From NCBI GenBank assembly GCA_051252415.1, contig JBPOGA010000021.1, positions 1 through 64,000 of the forward strand: a stretch of 64,000 nucleotides of DNA, in the 5' to 3' direction. This DNA is from JBPOFY01 sp051252415. Lineage in GTDB: Bacteria > Verrucomicrobiota > Verrucomicrobiia > Opitutales > Coraliomargaritaceae. The position numbers and the translations under genes are program-made. Shown here in pieces: positions 7,559 through 16,215 of the stretch; the stretch's first letter is position 1; each line of letters begins with the position of its first letter. The notes under the pieces are model-generated. The model had not been told where the DNA came from, ran no database searches, and was given only the letters and a program-made list of their open reading frames with translations.

Positions 7559-9148
7559 ATGAACAACGAACTCTCCAAAACCTTCATCAATCTCTCAAAG
7601 CGAGCAGAGAAAAACGACAGAACGGCCTTAATTGAAAGCTTTGTCGATGTCGGCCCTTTGAGCACGGTTCTTACGACGATTGATAACCAGATCCTATATG
7701 GTCGTCGCGGGACTGGAAAGACTCATGCACTAATCTACGTATCTGGTATCGTAAGAAAAAAGGGAGACATCCCGGTCTACGTAGATCTCAGAAAAATCGG
7801 CTCTACAGGCGGCCTCTATTCCGACGGCTCGATTCCACTAGCGGAACGAGCGACACGACTTCTCATCGATGTCCTAACTGCTTTGCATGCAGAGCTACTT
7901 GAGGTGGTGCTTGATGACTACTATGGCCTAAACCTATCAACGGTCGGACCACTCCTTGACAGTCTCGCAGACTCAATCACAGAGGTCACCGTGACAGGGC
8001 CAGTTCGCGAAGAATATGCTACAGAAGCCGCCAATAAAGAGACTGAAAAAAATAATTCTACTTTGGGCCTTAAAACTAAAGGTATAGAGGCATCACTAAG
8101 CAGTGGAACAGATTCGGAAGCCTCACGAAAAGAGGGAAGAAAGGTTGTTCACGAAGGAAATATTGCGCATCGGGTGCACTTTGGCCGAATTGGCTCTGCA
8201 CTTCAGAAACTAACCGATGCAATAGATGGAAAAAGAATTTGGTTGATGCTAGATGAGTGGAGCGTTGTGCCACTTGAGCTCCAACCTTACTTAAGCGACC
8301 TCCTTCGACGTGCTGTATTTCCATCGAATTCAATTACTGTAAAGATTGGTGCAATTGAACGTCGAAGTAGTTTTCAGCTTAAGCTAGAAGGCAACGATTA
8401 CATCGGAATTGAACTAGGAGGGGATGCATCAGCGGATCTAAACATGGACGATTATATGGTGTTTGATAATGATGAAAATAAGGCCGTTGCTTTTTTTCGT
8501 TCGCTTATTTATCGCCACCTAAAGGCCCTTGCAAAAGAGCATGATGTCACGATTCCGCCTAGCCCTGACGAAATGGTGCAGGTGTCATTTACCCAAGAAA
8601 ACGTGTTCAGAGAATTTGTTCGTGCCGCAGAAGGAATTCCGCGTGATGCTTTTTACATCTTATCTCTAGCTGCTCAAAAAGACTTTGGAAGTCCTATTTC
8701 AATGGATACGATACGTAAATGCAGTAAAACGTGGTATCAGAGAGATAAAGAAACTGCTGTTTCAGCTAATTCTAGCGCTATTGCTCTACTCCATTGGATT
8801 ATTGACTCAGTGATTGGCGACCGAAGAGCTCGCGCTTTCTTGCTCCAGCGAGGAGTCTCCAGTAACCTCGTGGATAGTCTTTTTGATTCAAGAGTCCTCC
8901 ACCTCCTAAAAAGGAACATTTCTGCGCATGATCAACCGGGCGTAAGATACGATGTATATAAAATTGATTATGGCTGTTATGTTGACCTTTTGTCGACTGT
9001 GCGATCACCGCAAGGTCTTCTGAATTTAGATGAAGGTGGATACTCAGACGTCCCTCCCGATGACTATCGTGCTATACGGCGAGCGATTCTTGATATGAAC
9101 GAGTTTAAACGAGAAATAGCTAACAAGGCGGAGCAGGACAACCGCTAA
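7559..9148 (+). CDS. Last array gene: ORC/CDC6-like P-loop ATPase
   Basis: 529 residues, cytoplasmic. A Walker A motif GRRGTGKTH (residues 48-56) follows an N-terminal helix. Walker B is IWLMLDEW with Asp232-Glu233, and GAIERRSSF shortly after looks like a sensor region. A charged linker (about 155-200) separates the two. The layout matches bacterial ATPases described as ORC-CDC6-like AAA proteins. It is far larger than the other cassette genes and is the only one not followed by a visible attC, so it may be a terminal cassette that lost its site or the resident gene beside the array. A role in phage defence is conceivable because such ATPases are frequent in defence genes, but nothing here proves it. 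Confidence 0.7.
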   Translation: MNNELSKTFINLSKRAEKNDRTALIESFVDVGPLSTVLTTIDNQILYGRRGTGKTHALIYVSGIVRKKGDIPVYVDLRKIGSTGGLYSDGSIPLAERATRLLIDVLTALHAELLEVVLDDYYGLNLSTVGPLLDSLADSITEVTVTGPVREEYATEAANKETEKNNSTLGLKTKGIEASLSSGTDSEASRKEGRKVVHEGNIAHRVHFGRIGSALQKLTDAIDGKRIWLMLDEWSVVPLELQPYLSDLLRRAVFPSNSITVKIGAIERRSSFQLKLEGNDYIGIELGGDASADLNMDDYMVFDNDENKAVAFFRSLIYRHLKALAKEHDVTIPPSPDEMVQVSFTQENVFREFVRAAEGIPRDAFYILSLAAQKDFGSPISMDTIRKCSKTWYQRDKETAVSANSSAIALLHWIIDSVIGDRRARAFLLQRGVSSNLVDSLFDSRVLHLLKRNISAHDQPGVRYDVYKIDYGCYVDLLSTVRSPQGLLNLDEGGYSDVPPDDYRAIRRAILDMNEFKREIANKAEQDNR

Positions 9149-9163
9149 AGCGGTGCCTGTCCT
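9135..9163. terminator. Hairpin between convergent genes
   Basis: AGGACAACCGC pairs with GCGGTGCCTGTCCT around the stop codon of the ATPase gene. It lies between the convergent ATPase and flavoprotein genes and could serve both, although no T-run is present. Confidence 0.5.
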
Positions 9164-9168
9164 TCACG

Positions 9169-10761
9169 TCACTCGGCTGCCTCAGCACACCGAATCCCAT
9201 CGAGCGCTGCACTGACAATACCGCCGGCAAAACCGGCGCCTTCGCCGCAGGGGAAGAGGCCTTTGACTTCGGGGTGTTGTAAGGTTTCTGAATCGCGTGG
9301 GATACGGACTGGGGAGCTGGTGCGGGTTTCGAAACCGATGAGGTTACATTCTTCAGTGATGTAGCCGCGCATTTGCTCGCCGAACATCGTGAGCCCGCGT
9401 TGCATGCGCTTCACGATCCAATCGGGGAGAAGCTCGTCGATGCGTGAGCTGACAATGCCGGGGAAGTAGCTCGTGTTGGGAAGGTCTTGCGAAGTCTTGC
9501 CTGCGAGGAAATCGGTGACGCGTTGCCCGGGGGCGATTTGCCCTTCGCCTCCGCCTGCTTGCTTGGCGGCGACTTCGAGTGCTTTTTGAAAAGCGATCCC
9601 TGCGAGCACGCCATGTTCTTTGATGAAAGGTTCCGTATCTTCGGGTTCGACGGTGACCACCATGCCGCTGTTGGCGAATGGGGAATCGCGGCGGGCGAGG
9701 CTCATGCCGTTGACCACGACTTCGTCGTTCTCAGTCGCGGCGGGCACGATGAATCCACCGGGGCACATGCAAAACGAGTGCACACCTCGGCCGTCGATCT
9801 TGGTGGCGAGTCGATAGCTCGCGGCGGGAAGTAGACGCGGGCGATCGGTGCCGAGCGGATAGTGGTATTGCACGGAGTCGATCAATGGCTGCGGGTGCTC
9901 AATCCGCACGCCGACGGCAAATGGCTTTTGCTCCAGCAAGATGCCTTGTGCGTGTAAGGTCTCGTAAATATCACGCGCCGAGTGACCGGTGGCTAAAATG
10001 ACTTTTTGGCTGAGAAACTCTGCACCATCGCAGGTGCGCACGCCCTCGATTTGGCTGTCCTTGAGAATGAAATCTTTCACCTTTGCCCCAAAGTGGACTT
10101 CGCCTCCGGCTGCGATGATCGATTCGCGCATCGCCATGACCACCTTCGGTAAGAGGTTGGAGCCGATGTGTGGATGTGCATCGATGAGGATGCGTTCAGG
10201 TGCGCCGTGGGCGACGAGTGTTTCGTAGATGGTGCGGATGGGGCCGCGCTTTTTCGCGCGGGTGTAGAGCTTGCCATCCGAGTAGGTGCCGGCACCGCCT
10301 TCGCCGAAGCAATAATTCGAGTCTTCGATCACGCGGCCTTCTTTCAATATCGGCCCAAGGTCGAAGCGACGCGCGGAGGCGTCTTTACCGCGCTCCAGAA
10401 TGATCGGTTTCATACCGAGCTCGATGCAGCGCAGGGCGGCAAACATCCCCGCAGGGCCACAGCCGACGATGATCACGGTGGGGCACTCCTTGGAAAGCTG
10501 GCTGTAGTGGGGTGTTGGGGACTCAACTACGGGGAGCGCTTCCTTGATGCCCACTTCGAGACGGAGCTGCACTTTGACTTGTCGTTGTCGTGCATCGATC
10601 GAGTGCTTTAAAGGGCGCACCTCAACAATGTCGTTTACCGGGAGCTCGAGCTTTTTTGCGACCGCAGCCTTTTGTGCATCGAGATCCTCCGATTGCTCAA
10701 GCGGTAGCACGACATCCACAATCGTGGGCTCGGCAGAGGGATCTGTAATATCTTCAGGCAT
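9169..10761 (-). CDS. FAD-dependent oxidoreductase, COG2509 type
   Basis: 530 residues. A small N-terminal domain (about 1-75) precedes a Rossmann FAD-binding motif VGCGPAGMFAALRC (GxGxxG at residues 100-105) and ERGKDASARR. The sequence then shows GEGGAGTYSDGKLYTR, and a C-terminal GEGAGFAGGIVSAALDG that closes the FAD site. This domain order is typical of the uncharacterised FAD-dependent dehydrogenases of COG2509. The substrate is unknown. It is read opposite to the array gene, and its promoter region carries the short-unit repeat at 10801. Confidence 0.85.
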   Translation of the reverse strand: MPEDITDPSAEPTIVDVVLPLEQSEDLDAQKAAVAKKLELPVNDIVEVRPLKHSIDARQRQVKVQLRLEVGIKEALPVVESPTPHYSQLSKECPTVIIVGCGPAGMFAALRCIELGMKPIILERGKDASARRFDLGPILKEGRVIEDSNYCFGEGGAGTYSDGKLYTRAKKRGPIRTIYETLVAHGAPERILIDAHPHIGSNLLPKVVMAMRESIIAAGGEVHFGAKVKDFILKDSQIEGVRTCDGAEFLSQKVILATGHSARDIYETLHAQGILLEQKPFAVGVRIEHPQPLIDSVQYHYPLGTDRPRLLPAASYRLATKIDGRGVHSFCMCPGGFIVPAATENDEVVVNGMSLARRDSPFANSGMVVTVEPEDTEPFIKEHGVLAGIAFQKALEVAAKQAGGGEGQIAPGQRVTDFLAGKTSQDLPNTSYFPGIVSSRIDELLPDWIVKRMQRGLTMFGEQMRGYITEECNLIGFETRTSSPVRIPRDSETLQHPEVKGLFPCGEGAGFAGGIVSAALDGIRCAEAAE

Positions 10762-10800
10762 TCGGGAATAGTTCGCGGTTTCTGTGTATCTGTTATAGGG

Positions 10801-10910
<110 letters not shown>

Positions 10911-10951
10911 TAAAAACTGTCACCCATTAGTAAACCTTCGACCACTTAAAA

Positions 10952-11440
10952 ATGAAAATTCTCCTCCCCATCATTCTCGCATTTTTAGTTTCCACCGCTG
11001 GTTACGCCGCGAGCGCAGTGCAGCACGAAGTGTCCGCTAAGGTGCGAGCCAAGGAGTTTTCAGTGAAAAAGCAATTGATGCTACAGGGCTACGATGTGGT
11101 GAGCTACCAGCAGGAGGGTGGTCCAAAAGAGGGGAGCCGCGACTACCAGGCTGAATATAAAGGGGTGCTTTATTATTTCGTGAGCGAGGCGAATAAGGCG
11201 ACCTTCCTCGCTGAGCCGGAACGCTACGAGCCGCTTTACGGTGGCTGGTGCGCGTATGCGATGCTTGATGGGGAAAAGACTGAGGTCAACCCGGAGAGTT
11301 ATAAGGTCGTGGAGGGCCGATTATTGGTTTTTTACGATGGTTTTTGGGGTGACACGCTGAAGCTTTGGAATGAGTTCGAGGAGCAGGATAGTGCTTTGAT
11401 TAAAAAAGCGGATGCGGCTTGGGAAACGATTTTGAAGTAG
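10952..11440 (+). CDS. Exported YHS-domain protein
   Basis: 162 residues with a clear signal peptide (cleavage near YAA-SAV), so it is exported. The YHS-type core runs from about residue 45: LQGYDVVSYQQEGGPKEG, then YYFVSEANKATFLAEPERYEP and GGWCAYAM. This is the form found in periplasmic YHS proteins thought to bind metal or to act near copper/heme proteins; a precise role is not known. A monocistronic unit is likely. Confidence 0.8.
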   Translation: MKILLPIILAFLVSTAGYAASAVQHEVSAKVRAKEFSVKKQLMLQGYDVVSYQQEGGPKEGSRDYQAEYKGVLYYFVSEANKATFLAEPERYEPLYGGWCAYAMLDGEKTEVNPESYKVVEGRLLVFYDGFWGDTLKLWNEFEEQDSALIKKADAAWETILK

Positions 11441-11930
11441 GGGTTGCCAGTCTTTCACGTGAGGGAAAGGGTAGCGGCGGACGTCCCGACCGCCATACGT
11501 TTGAGCCGCTGATGCTTCGAAGGTGCTAGTCACAATTACTAACAACGCCGCAATGGCGCGTAGGGACACGCGCCGCTACCTTTTGTTTTTTGTGTAGCGG
11601 AACGAGGAACTCGTTTCGGCATTCCGTTGGAGGGGGCGCGCTGGCCGAAATTGTTTTACAATTCCGCTACATTAAGGAGCTCTGATGTTTTCTTTTGCTC
11701 TGTTGGATCTACGGTGCTCAGGTGTCTGCTGCTCTCTTAATCTAAGCGTTTGAGAGGCATCCATAGGATTCTACCAGAGGATTAAGATTAAGAGTAGGAG
11801 TCAGACGGATTGCCTACGTTACCAGATCGTTACCTGCCTGCCGCTTATAGTTTACCTGGATGATTTAGGATGCGCGTCTCTGCTTCGAATGTTTCGGGCA
11901 GAGTCTTGTATCTTCCAAACTAACTAAAAA
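11441..11930. other. Intergenic region with two REP-like palindromes
   Basis: No gene is seen. A palindromic unit spans 11471-11579 (gtagcggcgg ... cgccgctac) and a family B unit spans 11594-11670. The last 250 bases before the next gene are unstructured and probably hold its promoter; no clear hexamers stand out. Confidence 0.6.
11594..11670. repeat. REP-like repeat family B, copy 1
   Basis: Begins GTAGCGGAACGAGGAACTCG and ends TTCCGCTAC, forming a palindrome of about 77 bases. The same unit occurs at 13865-13935, 33261-33334 and 33698-33766. Homology with the 33261 copy continues past the palindrome (tctgatgttttcttttgctc). Confidence 0.85.
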
Positions 11931-13529
11931 ATGACTCATCCATTAAAGGTATCACTGCTCACGCTTTCGTTGGGCATCATCGCTCATTCGGGATATTCCC
12001 AAATTTCAATCAATCCCATTAGCTCCATTCGTAACGGCACGGCTGAAGAGGTCTTTGACGGATCGGCTGCTGAAATCGTGCAATACGATTATCTCACACA
12101 GCAAATGTATGTGGTGAACGGTAGCGCGGATAGTATCGACATATTTGACATCAGTGCTCCGGAGTCTCCGGTCCTAGTGCGTTCGGTTGATCTGAGTGCC
12201 TATGGTAATCCAAATAGTGTTTCGGTGAATCCGAATAAGAACGCCGACGAAGTTGCGGTCGCAGTGGGTGCAGACGATGCGGACCAACGTGGCACGGTGG
12301 TCTTTCTCAACAAGTCGGGTGACTTTATCGATGCGGTTCAAGTGGGCTACTTACCCGACATGTTGACTTACGACTCTAAAGGTAAACACGTCGTCGTAGC
12401 CAATGAGGGCGAGCCGACAGCGGATTACACTTTTGATGGTGAGGGTTCTGTCTCGATCATCGAGGTGCGCGAGAACGGCTACCACGTAACGGAGGTATCG
12501 CTGGCTGGTATTGAAGCAGCCGATTTGAACGGTGCGCGTATTTCCGGTCCAGAGGGCACGACGATTGCACAAGATCTTGAGCCGGAATATATCGCAATCG
12601 ATAGCAAAGACCATTTTGCATATGTTGCCTGCCAGGAGAATAATGCGCTGTTGAAAATCGACTTAAAGCGCAAGCAAGTAGAAGCCGTGTATGGCCTAGG
12701 CTATAAGAATCACGCTGAGCTGGGTAATGCGCTCGATGCGTCGGATAAGGATGACGCGGTGCGTATCGCAAACTGGCCAGTAAAGGGCTTGTTCATGCCG
12801 GATTCGATTGCAGCTTACGAAGTGGGGAAGACCACTTACATCGTCACTGCGAATGAAGGGGATGGCCGCGAATACGAATTCGAAAACAGTGAGGGCGACG
12901 ACGAGATTTCCTTTATCGATGAGTCACGTGTCAAGGATCTCGATTTGGATCCGAGTGCGTTCCCGCTTGGCGACGAATTGAAGGAGGACGAAAACCTCGG
13001 TCGTTTGACTGTGCTGACCACGCAAGGTGACTTGGATGGTGATGGCGACTTCGATGAGCTTTACAGCTTTGGTGCGCGTTCTTTCTCGATCTTCTCTGAT
13101 GAGGGGGCGCTTGTTTTCGATAGCGGTGATTTTATCGAAACCTATCTCGCTGAAAACTTCCCGGACGATTTCAACTCGGATAACGACGAGAATGATACGG
13201 CTGATAGCCGTTCGGACGCAAAGGGCCCAGAGCCTGAAGCACTGACGATCGGCGAGATCGATGGTCGCAGCTATGCCTTTGTTGGCTTGGAGCGCATGGG
13301 TGGTATCATGACCTTTGACATCACGGATCCGACAGCGGTGTCGTTTGTGGACTACTTCAACAACCGCGACTTCGCGGGTGATGCTGAGGACGGCACTGCG
13401 GGTGACTTAGGCCCTGAGGGCCTCGAGTTCATCCCCGCAAACCAAAGCCCAAATGGTCGCCCCTTGTTGCTCGTTGCGTATGAAGTTAGCGGCACCACCA
13501 CAGTCTACGAAATCCTCGCGGACCTGTAG
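11931..13529 (+). CDS. Choice-of-anchor I family beta-propeller protein
   Basis: 532 residues with a signal peptide (cleavage near GYS-QIS). The body is a series of WD/YVTN-like beta-propeller blades: MYVVNGSADSIDIFD, KHVVVANEGEPT, AYVACQENNALLKIDL, YIVTANEGDGREYEF. ANEGEPTADY and TANEGDGREY are the marker motifs of the choice-of-anchor I family, often labelled alkaline phosphatase-like. No C-terminal sorting signal or PEP-CTERM tail is seen, so the protein is probably soluble. Acid-rich segments (around DFNSDNDENDTAD) may bind calcium. Substrate unknown. Confidence 0.8.
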   Translation: MTHPLKVSLLTLSLGIIAHSGYSQISINPISSIRNGTAEEVFDGSAAEIVQYDYLTQQMYVVNGSADSIDIFDISAPESPVLVRSVDLSAYGNPNSVSVNPNKNADEVAVAVGADDADQRGTVVFLNKSGDFIDAVQVGYLPDMLTYDSKGKHVVVANEGEPTADYTFDGEGSVSIIEVRENGYHVTEVSLAGIEAADLNGARISGPEGTTIAQDLEPEYIAIDSKDHFAYVACQENNALLKIDLKRKQVEAVYGLGYKNHAELGNALDASDKDDAVRIANWPVKGLFMPDSIAAYEVGKTTYIVTANEGDGREYEFENSEGDDEISFIDESRVKDLDLDPSAFPLGDELKEDENLGRLTVLTTQGDLDGDGDFDELYSFGARSFSIFSDEGALVFDSGDFIETYLAENFPDDFNSDNDENDTADSRSDAKGPEPEALTIGEIDGRSYAFVGLERMGGIMTFDITDPTAVSFVDYFNNRDFAGDAEDGTAGDLGPEGLEFIPANQSPNGRPLLLVAYEVSGTTTVYEILADL

Positions 13530-13549
13530 TTTCTTTTCTTAGGCATAAC

Positions 13550-13586
13550 AAAGCCGAGTGTGCGTGATGCGCCACTCGGCTTTTTT
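13550..13586 (+). terminator. Rho-independent terminator
   Basis: AAAGCCGAGTG pairs with CACTCGGCTTT and is followed by a T-run. It lies 20 bases after the stop of the choice-of-anchor I gene. Confidence 0.9.
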
Positions 13587-13696
13587 GTGGAGAGATCTGT
13601 AGGGGCTGTGCTTGTTTCGGATCATGAGCTTGTCGAATGGCCCAGACCGCGAACGTTTTTGGCGTTGGCTTACCATTTGCGGTCTTCGCAAGGAAA

Positions 13697-13828
13697 CTGT
13701 CTCAAAATTCAATAAATGGGAGCGTCCGGCTCCGTCCGGACATCTAACCGTCGTAAGGCTGACTCTGACGCAATGTCGGGACGGAGCCCGACGCTCCAAT
13801 AGGAGACTTTTTAGCAATTTTGAGACAG
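13697..13828. repeat. Interspersed repeat family A, copy 1
   Basis: About 132 bases bounded by the inverted ends CTGTCTCAAAATT and AATTTTGAGACAG. Inside are two further palindromes (gggagcgtccggctccgtcc and cgggacggagcccgacgctc). Other copies lie at 33530-33661, 34858-34989 (opposite orientation) and 60383-60500. Flanking sequence from about 13590 (gtaggggctgtgcttg) is also shared by copies 2 and 4. It looks like a non-autonomous, MITE-like or composite REP element. Confidence 0.85.
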
Positions 13829-13864
13829 CTTCCAAGCAAAGACCCTACGGATGGGGCTGTGCCA

Positions 13865-13935
13865 GTAGCGGAACGGGGAACCCGTTTCGGCATGTGGGCG
13901 GGCGTGAAGCCGAAACCGCTTCGCGGATCCGCTAC
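13865..13935. repeat. REP-like repeat family B, copy 2
   Basis: Same palindromic unit as at 11594, here gtagcggaacggggaacccg ... ggatccgctac, placed directly after repeat A and before the convergent end of the NiSOD gene. Confidence 0.8.
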
Positions 13936-13961
13936 ATTGATCATTCTAGCAATTCCGACGC

Positions 13962-14414
13962 TTAATGATGATGATCGAGGTAGATTGCTTTAAACGCTGC
14001 GATCTTTTTGCCGAGCTCTTTGGCGGCTTCGCCGTCGGTGGTTTGCTTGGCCTTCATTGAATACACAACGATGTGGTGCAGGAGCTCGAGCTTTTCGGCA
14101 TAATGATCGGCGCCTGGCTTGATGCGTTGGGCGAGGAAATAGTTCGCGGCTTCGTCGATGATTTTTGCTGCGTGGGATTCTTTGTTGTTGGTCCAGCGAA
14201 TGAGCTGCTGGTGGTCTTGCGCAGTGAGTGACTCTTTTGCGGAAAGCTCGGTGATCTGTGCGCTGGCTTTCACGATGGTTTCCACGTGTTGTTCAAGCTC
14301 GCCGAACTTGAGTTCGTCGCCGTAGATGCCGCAGGGCACTTGGCAATGCGCGCTGGCGGATTGCGCGATGAAGAGGGAGAGGAGGCAGAGTGTGATGAGT
14401 TGGAGTGTTTTCAT
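13962..14414 (-). CDS. sodN: Nickel superoxide dismutase with Sec signal peptide
   Basis: 150 residues from the start at 14414; an ATG 36 bases upstream only adds residues in front of the signal peptide. It converts superoxide to oxygen and hydrogen peroxide. After a 22-residue signal peptide ending SASA comes HCQVPCG (residues 23-29), the nickel hook in which His1, Cys2 and Cys6 of the mature enzyme bind nickel. The mature length (128) is close to the usual 117 or so residues. Cleavage by signal peptidase would itself expose His1. The C-terminus ends DHHH. No SodX protease gene is adjacent. The upstream region is the REP array at 14472. Confidence 0.88.
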   Translation of the reverse strand: MKTLQLITLCLLSLFIAQSASAHCQVPCGIYGDELKFGELEQHVETIVKASAQITELSAKESLTAQDHQQLIRWTNNKESHAAKIIDEAANYFLAQRIKPGADHYAEKLELLHHIVVYSMKAKQTTDGEAAKELGKKIAAFKAIYLDHHH

Positions 14415-14471
14415 GGTGAGCAATAGAAGCAGTTTTTGGTAATCATGCAAGTGAGCGCTGCATTCGTTTTG

Positions 14472-14672
14472 GGTAGCGCAGGTCTGTCCCAGACCGCATA
14501 CGTATTGGTGTTGCGGTCTGGGTTTGGCTTAGGGTGCGTGGTGCGGTCTGGGTTTGGCTTAGGGTGCGTGGTGCGGTCCGGGACGGACCTGCGCTACCTT
14601 GGAATGGTGCGGTCTGGGACAGACCTAGGGTGCGTGGTGCGGTCTGGGACAGACCTGCGCTAGCTTTGAAAG
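14472..14672. repeat. REP array, NiSOD side of the RAYT gene
   Basis: One inverted unit (gtagcgcaggtctgtccc, 14472-14497) is followed by five direct units starting at 14512, 14542, 14572, 14608 and 14638. The units are 30 or 36 bases, each with the hairpin GGTCTGGGACAGACC or a variant. The last unit contains the stop codon of the RAYT gene. Confidence 0.85.
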
Positions 14673-15118
14673 TCGGTGTCGGTCCAAGTATATGGCCAGT
14701 CTTCTGGGTTTTGGACGAGCTTAGCTCTCACGGGGTTGAGTCTCAGGTATTGCTCCTTTTCTTCTTGGGAATCTCTATCGCGAATCCGATGCTCAAAGAA
14801 TCCTTCTTGCCATGTAATCTCTTGAGTGCGGGCGAGGAACCGTTTCCAAGGTGAAATGATTTGCTTAATCGTAAACTGAGATGTGTTTAACGAGACCAGC
14901 ATGTGCAAGTGGTCTGGCATCAGAACCACAAGTGTTGGATGCCATTTATAGTTTTCTTTGTAGTTTTGAATGGCCGCTTTAATCGCGCCTGCATTTTTGC
15001 TTTGTGTCAGTAGGTCGATTCCTCGGGGTTGCGTATTGATCGTGATGAAGTAGATCTCGCCGTCTTTGACCCACTCTGGAATGTGGTGTTTGAGTCTTGT
15101 GCGTTGGAATTCGCTCAT
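14660..15118 (-). CDS. REP-associated tyrosine transposase (RAYT)
   Basis: 152 residues of the Y1/HUH transposase class. MPDHLHMLV puts the HxH metal site at His70 and His72, and YLRLNPVRAKLV puts the likely catalytic Tyr at 124. EYFIT-type residues near 22-27 and the C-terminal WPYTW complete the IS200-like TnpA pattern. Arrays of short palindromes lie on both sides (14472-14672 and 15166-15409), the expected substrate of this single-strand nuclease/transferase. The gene is intact, and its stop codon is inside a repeat unit. Confidence 0.9.
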   Translation of the reverse strand: MSEFQRTRLKHHIPEWVKDGEIYFITINTQPRGIDLLTQSKNAGAIKAAIQNYKENYKWHPTLVVLMPDHLHMLVSLNTSQFTIKQIISPWKRFLARTQEITWQEGFFEHRIRDRDSQEEKEQYLRLNPVRAKLVQNPEDWPYTWTDTDFQS

Positions 15119-15448
15119 TTTTAAAAGTTATCCGAGCGGAGGAGCAGATCGAGCATAATTGTGGTAGTGCAGGTCCGTCTCGGACCGCATGCGTTTTGGT
15201 AGTGCTCTTGATCTGGCTAGGATGCGTGGTGCGGTCTGGGACAGACCTGCGCTACCTTGGAATGGTGCGGTCTGGGACGGACCTGCGCTACCTTGGAATG
15301 GTGCGGTCTGGGACAGACCTGCGCTACCTTTAGAAGATGCGGTTCGAGACGGACCTGCGCTACCTTTAGAAGATGCGGTTCGAGACGGACCTGCGCTACC
15401 TATTTTCGACCTCGACGCGATTGCTGGCTTTCGTTTGCCTTGCGGAAT
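15119..15448. other. Spacer between RAYT and methyltransferase genes
   Basis: Almost fully occupied by the REP array at 15166-15409. The remaining 40 bases before the methyltransferase start show no clear promoter. Confidence 0.6.
15166..15409. repeat. REP array, tandem 36-bp units beside RAYT
   Basis: One inverted unit (15166-15190) is followed by five head-to-tail units of exactly 36 bases at 15230, 15266, 15302, 15338 and 15374, each with a hairpin such as GGTCTGGGACAGACC and the end CTGCGCTACCTT. Because 36 is a multiple of three, frames stay open through the array on both strands and give false 12-residue repeat proteins. Confidence 0.9.
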
Positions 15449-16198
15449 ATGGCAATTGTCTGGAGTCAAAATATTGAGGGGAATCACTACGAAGTGCGCT
15501 CGGCGGGTGCGACGCTGCGCTTGTATCGCAATGGTGTGAATCACTCGCAATGGAATCCCAATCGTCCGCTTTCGGGCAGTATTTGGGATCTGATTGCCTT
15601 GCCCGCTTTGTATCGGCCAGAAGGGAGTATTGAGAATGCGCTAATTTTAGGGTTTGGTGCCGGTACAGTCGCCGCGCAATTACGCGAGTTGGTCTCACCC
15701 GAACGGATTGTCGGTATCGAACTCGATCCGATGCACCTTTCGATTGCGGATGGTTTTTTTGATTGCGCAGAAGGTTGCGAGCTCGTGGCCGCGGATGCGG
15801 TGGAGTGGGTGCATGAGACGGATGAGGTCGCACAGTTTGACTACATTCTCGACGATCTCTACGGCGAGGAGGATGGCTTGCCTGTTCGCTGTGCGCCGAT
15901 GGATGTGAAGTGGTGCCGGCGTTTGGCAGAACTTGTGCGTCCTGGTGGCATGCTTGTCTTTAATATGGTGGAGCCGCGCAAGGTGCCGCACCTTCCGCCC
16001 TATAAGGATGCGAAGCTCAAGAAGCGTTTCCCGCATAGCATGGTTTTGAAAATGGAAGGCTACGAAAACCGTATCGTCGCGTTTAGTGAGCAGCCACTGA
16101 GTGAAGAATGTTTTACCGAGCATCTTCGCCGAATCTGTAAGCAATACCCGCGCTGTTATGGAGTCGGGAAACGGTATCAAATAGAGACGACATCATAA
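15449..16198 (+). CDS. Spermidine synthase-like SAM methyltransferase
   Basis: 249 residues from the ATG at 15449; the longer open frame to 15257 runs through the REP array and is not coding. LILGFGAGTVAAQL (about 66-78) is the nucleotide-binding glycine loop, GIELDPMHL gives the acidic residue after strand beta 2, and AADAVEWVHE and DYILDDLYGEEDG follow as in the spermidine synthase fold. True aminopropyl transfer residues cannot be confirmed, so a generic methyltransferase is as likely. It is followed within 18 bases by the Kelch gene, suggesting one transcript. Confidence 0.65.
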   Translation: MAIVWSQNIEGNHYEVRSAGATLRLYRNGVNHSQWNPNRPLSGSIWDLIALPALYRPEGSIENALILGFGAGTVAAQLRELVSPERIVGIELDPMHLSIADGFFDCAEGCELVAADAVEWVHETDEVAQFDYILDDLYGEEDGLPVRCAPMDVKWCRRLAELVRPGGMLVFNMVEPRKVPHLPPYKDAKLKKRFPHSMVLKMEGYENRIVAFSEQPLSEECFTEHLRRICKQYPRCYGVGKRYQIETTS

Positions 16199-16215
16199 CA
16201 GAAATTGATAGAAGC

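Noticed and set aside
15230..15409. Regular 36-bp repeats that could suggest a CRISPR array
   Set aside because: Units are head to tail with no unique spacers, carry REP hairpins and lie beside a RAYT gene. No cas gene is present.
15257..15448. N-terminal extension of the methyltransferase and other frames with 12-residue repeats near 15200-15500
   Set aside because: They are translations of the 36-base REP tandem; the period is a multiple of three, so frames stay open by chance. The real start is 15449.
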